A program made the translations under genes and the position numbers. A DNA stretch of 43,180 bases from the NCBI GenBank assembly GCA_937969495.1, contig CALBVY010000014.1:1-43180 (forward strand). The letters run 5' to 3'. Shown here piece after piece: positions 35,797 to 43,180 of this stretch; the stretch's first letter is position 1, and each line of letters starts with the position of its first letter. The notes under the pieces were generated by a model. That model made no database searches and was not told the DNA's origin. It saw nothing but the letters and a program-made list of their open reading frames with translations. The DNA comes from an uncultured Verrucomicrobiales bacterium. Its GTDB lineage: Bacteria > Verrucomicrobiota > Verrucomicrobiia > Verrucomicrobiales > Akkermansiaceae.

Positions 35797-36774
35797 GTGG
35801 CTGAAAATATTCTTCAAATTGAAAATTTAATTACCTCCTTTGAGACGGAGGCTGGTTGGCTGCGTGCTGTTGATAAAGTTAATTTTGAGGTGCCTAAGGG
35901 TGAGACGGTAGGGATTGTTGGCGAATCTGGTTGTGGCAAGAGTGTTACTGCGATGTCGATTGTTAGGCTGCTTCCGCAGCCTATGGGGCAAATTCTAGGG
36001 GGCTCGATTCATTTTGATGGGAAGGAGCTCACGAAGCTTGACCGCAAAGAGATGATCGATATCCGAGGCAATGATATTGGGGTGATTTTTCAGGAACCGA
36101 TGACGGCTCTAAATCCCTCGCATCGTATTGGTAAACAAATCAGTGAAGTTTTTCTACTGCATACTAACATGAGTAAAAAAGAGGCGTGGGAAGCCTCTAT
36201 TGAAATTCTTAGGAAGGTTAAGATCCCCTCACCAGAGCGAAGGGTGGGAGAATACCCTCATCAGCTTTCTGGAGGAATGAGGCAGCGTGTTGTGATTGCT
36301 ATGGCACTGGCCTGTAATCCTAAGCTACTGATCGCAGATGAGCCTACTACCGCTCTTGATGTCACCGTGCAGGCGCAAATTATTGATCTTATCGAAGAGC
36401 TTCAACGTGACATAGGAATGTCTGTTATTTTAATTACCCATGATCTTGGTGTGATTGCACAAGCATGTGACCACGTGGTGGTTATGTATGCAGGGAGAGT
36501 GGTGGAGAAAGCACCTGTAAAAGAGCTATTTGCTAATCCTCAACACGCTTACACTAAGGGCTTGTTGGCTTCCATCCCGACTCTTGATACACCACGGAAA
36601 TCTGAACTGAATACCATACCAGGTAACGTCGCCTCCATCCATGATTTTGTAAAAGGCTGCCGATTCTGTCAGCGTCTGGACGTTCCTGTGGATGAGCTTA
36701 CAGAGCGCCCTGAGTTCCGTGAGATATCCTCCGGGCATTGGGTAGAAATTTGCCCTCGGTGCTTTGAGGTCTAA
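35797..36774 (+). CDS. oppD: Peptide ABC transporter ATP-binding protein (OppD type)
   Basis: A 325-residue ATPase that starts with GTG. Walker A is G-E-S-G-C-G-K-S near 46-53, the signature L-S-G-G-M-R-Q-R near 160, and Walker B L-L-I-A-D-E-P-T-T-A-L-D near 178-189. A switch His lies in L-I-T-H-D-L-G-V-I-A. The C-terminal region has the oligopeptide-transporter extension with P-x-H-A-Y-T-K-G-L-L and cysteines in C-R-F-C-Q and C-P-R-C. It should pair with the next gene, OppF type. Both are the only transporter ATPases in the window, so they may power the YejB/E and the OppB/C permeases alike. Confidence 0.93.
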   Translation: MAENILQIENLITSFETEAGWLRAVDKVNFEVPKGETVGIVGESGCGKSVTAMSIVRLLPQPMGQILGGSIHFDGKELTKLDRKEMIDIRGNDIGVIFQEPMTALNPSHRIGKQISEVFLLHTNMSKKEAWEASIEILRKVKIPSPERRVGEYPHQLSGGMRQRVVIAMALACNPKLLIADEPTTALDVTVQAQIIDLIEELQRDIGMSVILITHDLGVIAQACDHVVVMYAGRVVEKAPVKELFANPQHAYTKGLLASIPTLDTPRKSELNTIPGNVASIHDFVKGCRFCQRLDVPVDELTERPEFREISSGHWVEICPRCFEV

Positions 36775-36788
36775 CCAATCAACCAGTC

Positions 36789-37823
36789 ATGTCTGAAAAC
36801 TTGCTCGAAATTGATCGCCTGAAAATGCACTTCCCAATCACTGGGGGTGTGATGCTTAAGCAGGTGGCATCTGTGAAGGCTGTGGATGACATTTCTTTAT
36901 TTATTCGCCATGGGGAAACATTAGGACTGGTGGGAGAGTCTGGCTGTGGGAAATCCACTCTTGGGAAATGTGCTGTGCGCCTAAATACACCTACTGATGG
37001 TAAAATTATTTTTGATGGTCAGGATATTACTCATGCTAAACCTTCGAAGCTACGAGGTGTTCGTCGTGACATGCAAATGATCTTTCAAGATCCCGCAGAA
37101 TCACTTGATCCCCGTATGAGTGTTCGTGCTATTATTGAGGAAGCATTTGCTATTCAAAAAATAGGAGTTAGAAAAGAACGGTATGATAAGGTGAAATACC
37201 TTCTTGATCGTGTGGGGCTACCGACGAGTGCCATTGATAAATTCCCGTTTGAATTCTCTGGAGGTCAACGGCAGCGTATTGGTATAGCCCGTGCCATCGC
37301 CTTAAATCCCAAGCTGGTTATTGCTGATGAGCCAGTCTCTGCGCTTGATGTATCCGTGCAAAGTCAGGTGTTGAATCTGATGATGGAGCTGCAACGTGAA
37401 ATGAACCTTGCTTACTTATTTATTGCGCATGACCTAGCCGTTGTAAAACACATCTCGGATCGCGTGGCGGTGATGTATTTAGGCAAGATTGTTGAGCTGG
37501 CCGATGCTGATGCTATTTATAAAAACCCTAAGCATGCTTACACCAAGGCGCTTCTCTCAGCGATACCAATTCCTGATCCGTTGATTAAAAAACAGCGGAT
37601 TCTTTTAGAAGGTGATGTGCCTTCACCCATTGATCCGCCGGCTGGTAGTGCCTTTGGGCACCGGATTAGCCACTCACGGTATGAGGAAACTATTGGGATG
37701 GATCTTTCCCTCGTGGAAATTGAAAAAGACCACTGGGTAGCCGCAGATCCTTGTTGCTTAGAAGAGGTTGATTACCAAAAGGCAAGCAGCCTACGCGACC
37801 GTGGCACCGCAGAGGCGTTATAG
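36789..37823 (+). CDS. oppF: Peptide ABC transporter ATP-binding protein (OppF type)
   Basis: A 344-residue ATPase starting 15 bases after the OppD gene. The N-terminus M-H-F-P-I-T-G-G-V is typical of OppF. Walker A is G-E-S-G-C-G-K-S-T, the Q loop I-F-Q-D-P, the signature F-S-G-G-Q-R-Q-R, and Walker B L-V-I-A-D-E-P-V-S-A-L-D. The C-terminal part has P-x-H-A-Y-T-K-A-L-L-S-A-I-P and ends with a Cys-containing W-V-A-A-D-P-C-C-L, somewhat different from the usual OppF tail. It is the last gene of the plus-strand transporter operon. Its final six bases overlap the convergent suhB end. Confidence 0.93.
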   Translation: MSENLLEIDRLKMHFPITGGVMLKQVASVKAVDDISLFIRHGETLGLVGESGCGKSTLGKCAVRLNTPTDGKIIFDGQDITHAKPSKLRGVRRDMQMIFQDPAESLDPRMSVRAIIEEAFAIQKIGVRKERYDKVKYLLDRVGLPTSAIDKFPFEFSGGQRQRIGIARAIALNPKLVIADEPVSALDVSVQSQVLNLMMELQREMNLAYLFIAHDLAVVKHISDRVAVMYLGKIVELADADAIYKNPKHAYTKALLSAIPIPDPLIKKQRILLEGDVPSPIDPPAGSAFGHRISHSRYEETIGMDLSLVEIEKDHWVAADPCCLEEVDYQKASSLRDRGTAEAL

Positions 37824-38567
37824 AATTTCTTCGATTGGAATTTTTCCGTTGGTTGCAACAATCGACCATACGTCTGGCTTTCCTTCTACTGCTGTTAGTG
37901 TGGCTTTGCCGCCAGCGGATTCTAGTAATAATTGCCCGGCAGCAATGTCCCAAAGTGAGATGGTCGATTCCACGTAAGCATCTAACCTGCCGCATGCGAT
38001 ATAGGCCATGCCTAGGGCGGCACTCCCCATCATCCGCATTTTACGTGCTCGAATAGATGCTCTACGGAAGCGTTCTAGGCCTGTTGAGAGGGTTGCTGTA
38101 TCTTTACCACAGCCTACGAAGAGGGCTGATTCTTCGAGTTTGGTGCGTGGGCTTACTGAGATAGGTTTACCATTGAGAAGAGCAGGGGAGCCTTTTTCAA
38201 CTTCCCAGAGTTCATTCATGCTGGGGTCATAAATAACTCCAACAATCAGCTCTTCCTTGTGACGTAGTGCGATGGAGACACAGTAATGGGGGATACCGTA
38301 AAAATAATTTACCGTGCCATCGATGGGGTCAACAATCCACTGATAGTCACTTTCCTGATTCCCTGCGAGGCCTTCTTCACCATACAGAGCATGGTCAGGG
38401 AAAGCGGTCAGTAGTACCCGGGTAATTAAGTCCTGGCTTTCTCGATCAAGTGCTAACTTGATGTCATGATGTTTTGCTTCGTCTACTTCCATCGGGGTGC
38501 CGAAATTTTCCCGGAGAAAAGAACCAGCTTGTTGTGCGGCTTGCTTAGCAACCTCTAGATAAGTCAT
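37818..38567 (-). CDS. suhB: Inositol monophosphatase family protein
   Basis: A 249-residue Mg2+-dependent, lithium-sensitive-type phosphatase. The metal sites are visible: G-E-E-G near 79, D-P-I-D-G-T-V-N-Y near 98, and W-D-I-A-A-G near 205. It should hydrolyse inositol phosphates or related sugar phosphates, and SuhB of E. coli also takes part in rRNA transcription complexes. Length is normal for SuhB. The stop overlaps the convergent oppF end by six bases. The start at 38567 lies 63 bases from copy B of the dispersed intergenic element. Confidence 0.93.
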   Translation of the reverse strand: MTYLEVAKQAAQQAGSFLRENFGTPMEVDEAKHHDIKLALDRESQDLITRVLLTAFPDHALYGEEGLAGNQESDYQWIVDPIDGTVNYFYGIPHYCVSIALRHKEELIVGVIYDPSMNELWEVEKGSPALLNGKPISVSPRTKLEESALFVGCGKDTATLSTGLERFRRASIRARKMRMMGSAALGMAYIACGRLDAYVESTISLWDIAAGQLLLESAGGKATLTAVEGKPDVWSIVATNGKIPIEEIL

Positions 38568-38629
38568 GGGTTCTTGTTACTACATGGAGCAAAAAAAACC
38601 ACATTTAACCCAGAATATGCATTTAGATT

Positions 38630-38706
38630 TCGAAAAATAGGCGCTGAGAGCTGGTGATTATTGACCTGCCAGCATTTCCTTCAAAATCCAATACACAATT
38701 TGAGTT
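38630..38706 (+). repeat. Dispersed 77-bp intergenic element, copy B
   Basis: Second copy of the element at 7926..8002, in the same orientation and without gaps. It lies in the 239-base gap between suhB (minus) and the Verru_Chthon-type gene (plus), 100 bases before the latter. The best shared blocks are TCGAAAAATA, TGAGAGCT, ATTGACCTG and CCTTCAAAATC. Similarity drops on both sides, so the two gaps are otherwise unrelated. The short hairpin possible in copy A (TGTTG/CAACA) is not kept here, which argues against a conserved RNA stem at that place. Confidence 0.75.
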
Positions 38707-38806
38707 GGGGAAATATCTGTGAGCGTGACGAAAACGTACTCACTTTGTGATGGTGATCTTAAACGACAAAGGTGTAGTATGAGAATGAAATTTAAATTAA
38801 CTCCTT

Positions 38807-41800
38807 ATGCACATTGCTTGCCAGAGATCTCGGTCATCGAGAGGACAATCTCCTCAAAAAGGCTTTGCACTAGTGGCTACTCTATTGATCATGGTCTTGA
38901 TGGCGATGGTGGCGTTAGCAATGCTTTCGCTAAGCACTTTAGAGTTGAGAAATGTTCAGTATGAACAGCACCAAGTGCAAGCAAGAGCTAATGCACGTAT
39001 GGCGCTCATGCAGGCTATCGGTGAGCTACAGAGATATGCCGGGCCCGATCAAAGAGTTACGGCACGGGCTGATATCCTTGAAAATGGAGCGGGTATTGCC
39101 AATAAAAATTGGTTCGGTGTCTGGTCTACCACCGTGGAGTCTAGTGGTCGGCATTGGCCAGTGATTGGTAAAGCCACCGCCAGTGGGTCACCATACTCTC
39201 GATCTGGTGCCTATGAAGATCTCAGGCACGTGCAGGCAAATCTTTCAGGAGGTGCTTGGAGATCAGAACTCCATCAAGGGTGGTTGGTGAGTCAACGAGA
39301 TGCTCATGTGGATGTTTCTCAACCACTTAGTGAGAGTGATGACGCAGTGATTGAAATCATAGGTAGGGGGACACTGGGCTCTGGACTGAGTGATGCTGAT
39401 TTTGAGCGGGAACGAGTTCTCGTGCAAAAAGTAGATGTTGGAAAGACAGGGGCATATGCTTGGTATATCGCTGATAATAGCCAAAAAGCATCAATTGATC
39501 CCTTCGGTGAAATCGAGCATGTGGAGGCGGCTTTGGAAGCATCTCCAAGGGGGAACCCTCAACTTCTTAAGCTTGCAGACGGGAGTGATGGCTACGTTGG
39601 TTTTACCGACGCTGCTCTGGAGCATGAGGGGAAGTTAATCAGCTACGAGACGCTGGCGTTGACTCAGTCTAACATGGATAAAGCGAGGCAAGCACTGCAA
39701 GAGAAATACCATCATCTCACAGCTTATGCTCCTGGGCTGTTTGTCGATACAATGTTGGGTGGTTTACGTAAGGATTTGACCCCTCTTCTGCTAGCGGACA
39801 AGTCAGAGCCAACGATTAATTTTTCTGATGCTGTAGGATCGGTGACCAGAAATTTTTCTTCCGATTACCCCATTATCCCTGGGCCAGATCACGGAGTGTT
39901 AGGGCCTTCTTTTGGGGCACTCAGAGATTGGGCGTTACATGCTTATACAACAGGTAACGATGCTGAGACAGCAGCGCCATCGTCAGCTATCAGAATGCGT
40001 CCCACAACGCATTGGCCTCATGCAATTTCTGATGGTGCAGCCCTAGATGCAAGAGAGTGGGCTGAGTCTGCCCCTAAGATTCATCCGGTCATGACAGATG
40101 TCCGCTGGCACTATTATTTTTCCCATCACAACAATCGGATCAGAGCGCATATCATTCCACGCGTCTGTCTATGGAATCCTTATAATAAAGAGTTGGAAAT
40201 ACCCGACATGACGGTGATGATGCCGAATCCGTTTTATAAACCATGGTCAGGGAATGTTGATTTTTTCCCTGAAGAAGAATATGTGAAAGAATTAAAGACA
40301 GATCATCCTAGCATATTTGGCTCTTGGGATGATAGCCAGGTTCACCTTGATGAAAATGGAGTGGCTGTTCGTCTTCATAAGCTTCATGCGGAGCCATTCC
40401 CGAAAACTAGATATTTGGCTTTTACTCTAAAAGCGGGTCGCTTAGTCGCTGGCGAGTGTCAGGTATTTTCACCGGAAGTAGGTTCGACAGGAGTGAGCGT
40501 AAATGGCGCTCGGCTACAGAAATATGACGAAAATAACCCTTCCAATAACATTTTGAGTTCAAGTGCTGAACAGGGTAGGAATCATTTTTACTTCGATCAT
40601 GGGTCAGATGCTATTTATAAAATTAGGCAGTCATCCAATTGGAAAACTCTCACATCATCTCAGATAAATCTCATAGATTTGTCTAGAATTTTTAATTATC
40701 AGCCTTCAGTAATTATGCAGACAACGGGGGAAATAGATACCTTGCCCTTCATTTTGAAGGGCGCTTCATCTGCATCGTTGACCAGTCTGTATTCAAATTC
40801 TGCCTACCCTACTCTGCAGTTAGTTTATGGCGGAAGCGGAGGTGCATCGTCTGGCACGTATTATAGTTTAGAGGGACAATATTTTGGTCATGCGGCTCAA
40901 GAGAGCCCAGGTTCTGGATATCTTCAGAGATTTGAAGATTCAGGATCAAGGTACGTAATACCCACGCATCAGATAGGTGCAAAGCTACTATGGTTGGATG
41001 AATCTGCTACTGAGGGAAATGGGTCACCGCTCCGTGTCGGCCGGTGGACAAACGACCATATGGTTTATAGAGTCTGCCCTGTGGCTAATTGGAATATAAG
41101 GGCTCAATTGACCGCACGCTCACCTGCTAGCCAGTGTGGTGCTAAATGGTATATGACTGGTATGGGGTCGTGGCTGTTGCAGTTTTCTCCGTTATCACCT
41201 CAGGATGCTAATGATCAGCCAAGCTTGAATGCTGATAGCACTGCTTTTGTGAAAAATCCATTTGGAGCGGCAACTAATCTAGAATTTGCTCCTCGGGTGG
41301 TGCTCTTTGATTTGCCTGAGCCTGATTTTGGAGTTATTTCTTTATCAAAACTTCGCCATGCGATGATCAGCCCATATTCATGGAATCCAAGCTACATCAT
41401 TGGTCATTCGCTCAGAGACTTACATTCTCCAGCCGAGAGTACGGCACATGATGTGGCCATAAATGATTATTCAGGTAGTGCTGCTGCAACTCGGTGGGAC
41501 TACCTAAATGGAGGTATGAGAGGTAGTCTCAGCCATGGCCCATATGCCAGGACGATCGACTCTCAGGGGCTTCTTCAAATCGGTAGCCAAGGAGTTTCAA
41601 GAAGCGTAGCAGGCTCGTCACTTTCATCATCTAACGAGATTCTGGCCTATGACATTGCCTTTGAGGTTAATCAAAACCTGTGGGACCGATACTTTATTTC
41701 CGGAATGCCGATGAGTTCCGATACACAGTCATTTGACTGGGATCCCAAAACGGATAAACCACTCTGGAATTCACGTTATCAATTTAATTTTGATGCTAGT

Positions 41801-42748
41801 AAGAGTCTCGATGATGCGGTGGCGGATTTATCATCTGGTGATGCTTCCAATACAGCTTTCTGGGAGAATGCTTCCATTCTCAAGAATAGAGCGGCATTTA
41901 ATGTGAACTCGACCTCTGTCGATGCATGGGTCGCATTTTTATCAGGAACTTTAGGCATCAAACGCCCGACAGAATCAGGGGAGCTTGATGGCTCTCAAGT
42001 CAGTTTTGCTCGTCACCGTAATCCCTTTGCCTCTTCAGACACGGCGGACGCAGATCCAGATCAGGAAGGGGGCTGGACCGGAGCAAGAGAGCTTACCGAC
42101 GGTGAGATCAGGACTCTGGCCACGAACATCGTGGAAGAGGTGAAGAAGCGAGGTCCCTTTGTATCCATTGCAGATTTTGTGAATCGTAGACTGACCGATG
42201 AGCAGGACGATTTGTCGAGTATGGGGACATTAGATGCGGCCATCAAGACGTCTGATTTGAATGCCGAGTTTGAAAATAATCCAGAGTATCAATCAACTGC
42301 TGTTAATGTTGGATCTAGAACAGATGCTCCAGATAATAACCTATCGACTTTCAAGGAAAGTTATCGCTTCCAGAAGGACGGAAGCTACACGACGGTTCAG
42401 CCAGTGAGCCAAGCTTGGGGGATGCCCGGCTATCTCACTCAGGGGGATATTCTTGATTCGATCGCGCCCGCTATCACTGTTAGGGGAGATACTTATACCA
42501 TCAGAGCCTATGGTGAATCTTCTGAGCAAGGACAAGTTAAAGCGAGGGCGTGGATCGAGGCTACCGTCGAACGTACACCAAACTACTTAGACAGCTCATC
42601 AGGAGGTAATGTCGCTACAGATTCTGCGATTGTGATCGATTACGGCACAGGTGCATACTCAGAGGGTAGTCTCACTGAGACGAATCAGAGATTTGGACGT
42701 AAGTTTGTCATCAAGTCGATGAGGTGGTTAGGTCTGGATGAAATTTAA
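38807..42748 (+). CDS. Verru_Chthon cassette protein A-like large prepilin-type protein
   Basis: A 1313-residue exported protein. A short basic leader ends in Q-K-G, followed by F-A-L-V-A-T-L-L-I-M-V-L-M-A-M-V-A. This is a type IV pilin-like cleavage and helix region with the processing site expected after Gly19. The usual Glu at +5 is absent (Ala24). After the helix comes A-R-M-A-L-M-Q-A-I-G-E-L-Q-R-Y-A-G-P-D-Q-R-V-T-A, which I associate with Verru_Chthon cassette protein A (TIGR02600). The body is rich in Ser, Asn, Trp and Tyr with no recognised enzyme domain. Family members occur with several other prepilin-like proteins; those partners are not in this window. Function is unknown, probably an envelope-associated pseudopilus-like system. 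Confidence 0.85.
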   Translation: MHIACQRSRSSRGQSPQKGFALVATLLIMVLMAMVALAMLSLSTLELRNVQYEQHQVQARANARMALMQAIGELQRYAGPDQRVTARADILENGAGIANKNWFGVWSTTVESSGRHWPVIGKATASGSPYSRSGAYEDLRHVQANLSGGAWRSELHQGWLVSQRDAHVDVSQPLSESDDAVIEIIGRGTLGSGLSDADFERERVLVQKVDVGKTGAYAWYIADNSQKASIDPFGEIEHVEAALEASPRGNPQLLKLADGSDGYVGFTDAALEHEGKLISYETLALTQSNMDKARQALQEKYHHLTAYAPGLFVDTMLGGLRKDLTPLLLADKSEPTINFSDAVGSVTRNFSSDYPIIPGPDHGVLGPSFGALRDWALHAYTTGNDAETAAPSSAIRMRPTTHWPHAISDGAALDAREWAESAPKIHPVMTDVRWHYYFSHHNNRIRAHIIPRVCLWNPYNKELEIPDMTVMMPNPFYKPWSGNVDFFPEEEYVKELKTDHPSIFGSWDDSQVHLDENGVAVRLHKLHAEPFPKTRYLAFTLKAGRLVAGECQVFSPEVGSTGVSVNGARLQKYDENNPSNNILSSSAEQGRNHFYFDHGSDAIYKIRQSSNWKTLTSSQINLIDLSRIFNYQPSVIMQTTGEIDTLPFILKGASSASLTSLYSNSAYPTLQLVYGGSGGASSGTYYSLEGQYFGHAAQESPGSGYLQRFEDSGSRYVIPTHQIGAKLLWLDESATEGNGSPLRVGRWTNDHMVYRVCPVANWNIRAQLTARSPASQCGAKWYMTGMGSWLLQFSPLSPQDANDQPSLNADSTAFVKNPFGAATNLEFAPRVVLFDLPEPDFGVISLSKLRHAMISPYSWNPSYIIGHSLRDLHSPAESTAHDVAINDYSGSAAATRWDYLNGGMRGSLSHGPYARTIDSQGLLQIGSQGVSRSVAGSSLSSSNEILAYDIAFEVNQNLWDRYFISGMPMSSDTQSFDWDPKTDKPLWNSRYQFNFDASKSLDDAVADLSSGDASNTAFWENASILKNRAAFNVNSTSVDAWVAFLSGTLGIKRPTESGELDGSQVSFARHRNPFASSDTADADPDQEGGWTGARELTDGEIRTLATNIVEEVKKRGPFVSIADFVNRRLTDEQDDLSSMGTLDAAIKTSDLNAEFENNPEYQSTAVNVGSRTDAPDNNLSTFKESYRFQKDGSYTTVQPVSQAWGMPGYLTQGDILDSIAPAITVRGDTYTIRAYGESSEQGQVKARAWIEATVERTPNYLDSSSGGNVATDSAIVIDYGTGAYSEGSLTETNQRFGRKFVIKSMRWLGLDEI

Positions 42749-42764
42749 CTATGAATCTTTTCTG

Positions 42765-43180
42765 ATGCTATATTATCGAGCCATACTTGCAGTATTTCTA
42801 CTGCTGCCATTCCATTATTTAGCAGCGCAAGGTGCTGAAGATACTTCGGCTGAAAAGACCAAAGAGGCTGAAGCCAAGCCACTGACTCAAATTTTAGTCG
42901 TGGCTGTTGGTCCGAAACCGCCAAGACGGTATAAAGACTCTGGGGGAGATGACCCACCGACCATGCTATTGCCTATGCCTGGAGAGATCCCTCCCTCCAG
43001 ACTTTACTACAAAGCTAAATCTTCTACGGATAAGAAGTTAGATTGGCAGATGTTCAACGTCACTTTCAATAATCCATCTGCTATGCAAAACATCACACCA
43101 GAGAAATCGTTACCTTTGTATCGGAAGGATAAGAAATCTGGTAAGTATGAGCTCTATGTAACGATCCCTGCCGGATCATT
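42765..43180 (+). CDS. Secreted hypothetical protein (cut by window edge)
   Basis: From the ATG at 42765 the frame is open to the window end (138 codons). It starts 16 bases after the Verru_Chthon-type stop, so the two are probably co-transcribed. Residues 1-21 form a signal peptide with a hydrophobic core and an L-A-A-Q end. A Glu/Lys-rich stretch follows, then the strand Q-I-L-V-V-A-V-G-P-K-P-P-R-R and a segment with L-P-M-P-G-E-I-P-P-S-R-L-Y-Y. I do not recognise the family. Location next to a Verru_Chthon gene suggests an accessory envelope protein, but that is inference. An ATG at 42751 runs into a stop after four codons. Confidence 0.75.
   Translation, partial: MLYYRAILAVFLLLPFHYLAAQGAEDTSAEKTKEAEAKPLTQILVVAVGPKPPRRYKDSGGDDPPTMLLPMPGEIPPSRLYYKAKSSTDKKLDWQMFNVTFNNPSAMQNITPEKSLPLYRKDKKSGKYELYVTIPAGS

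Noticed and set aside
38719-38964. Small frame overlapping the start of the Verru_Chthon-type gene
   Set aside because: It overlaps the pilin-like leader in another frame and has no signal or domain features. A frameshifted N-terminus was considered, but the ATG at 38807 already gives a suitable leader.

Overview
The window looks like chromosomal DNA from a free-living, probably marine member of the Verrucomicrobiota, near Rubritalea/Akkermansiaceae. The strongest evidence is the very large prepilin-like protein at 38807..42748, which resembles the Verru_Chthon cassette protein A family. Supporting evidence is the TIGR03790-type secreted protein, a HAD phosphatase with a DWSGT nucleophile motif, mid-range GC, and the general lack of clear Shine-Dalgarno sequences. 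A bacterial voltage-gated sodium channel fits a saline habitat. No rRNA, tRNA, CRISPR array or intact mobile element is visible. The taxonomic call is inference.

Layout. The left edge (1..295) holds a cobalamin riboswitch on the minus strand. It controls a gene of which only the first six codons are present. Positions 296..7080 carry a LolA-like secreted protein, a winged-helix protein of unknown role, a TIGR03790 protein overlapping a PhnP-like metallo-hydrolase, recN, and a single-span membrane protein. Positions 7234..13081 are a mainly plus-strand run: ferredoxin, DciA-like protein, HAD phosphatase, folB, a degenerate HtrA-like PDZ protein, a UvrD/Rep helicase, a pRiA4b ORF-3-like protein and a MmcQ/YjbR protein. 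Positions 13095..20285 are a minus-strand run read as leuS, a SWIM/SNF2 helicase, a VOC protein and a lipoprotein. A short IS66 transposase fossil lies at 20449..20640. A membrane serine/threonine kinase (minus) and a ClpX-like unfoldase without a zinc domain (plus) then diverge from one 165-base gap. They are followed by a membrane protein, recR and the sodium channel.

Positions 27059..37823 form an oligopeptide-transport island. OppA-B-C-like genes run on the minus strand. Diverging from them are YejB-, YejE- and YejA-like genes plus the only two ATPases, OppD and OppF. The two halves may share these ATPases. The Yej-like permeases carry unusually large extracytoplasmic insertions, and one resembles MORN/YwqK repeats. 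suhB overlaps the end of oppF convergently. The window ends with the Verru_Chthon-type protein and the start of another secreted protein.

Most notable beyond ordinary genes: the B12 riboswitch with an apparent Shine-Dalgarno-masking hairpin; a 77-bp intergenic element present twice, 30.7 kb apart (7926..8002 and 38630..38706, 62 of 77 bases identical by hand alignment); the degenerate protease; the zinc-domain-less ClpX homologue beside a kinase; and the insertion-bearing Yej-like transporter. I found no clear defence system or other multi-gene system that I would call new.
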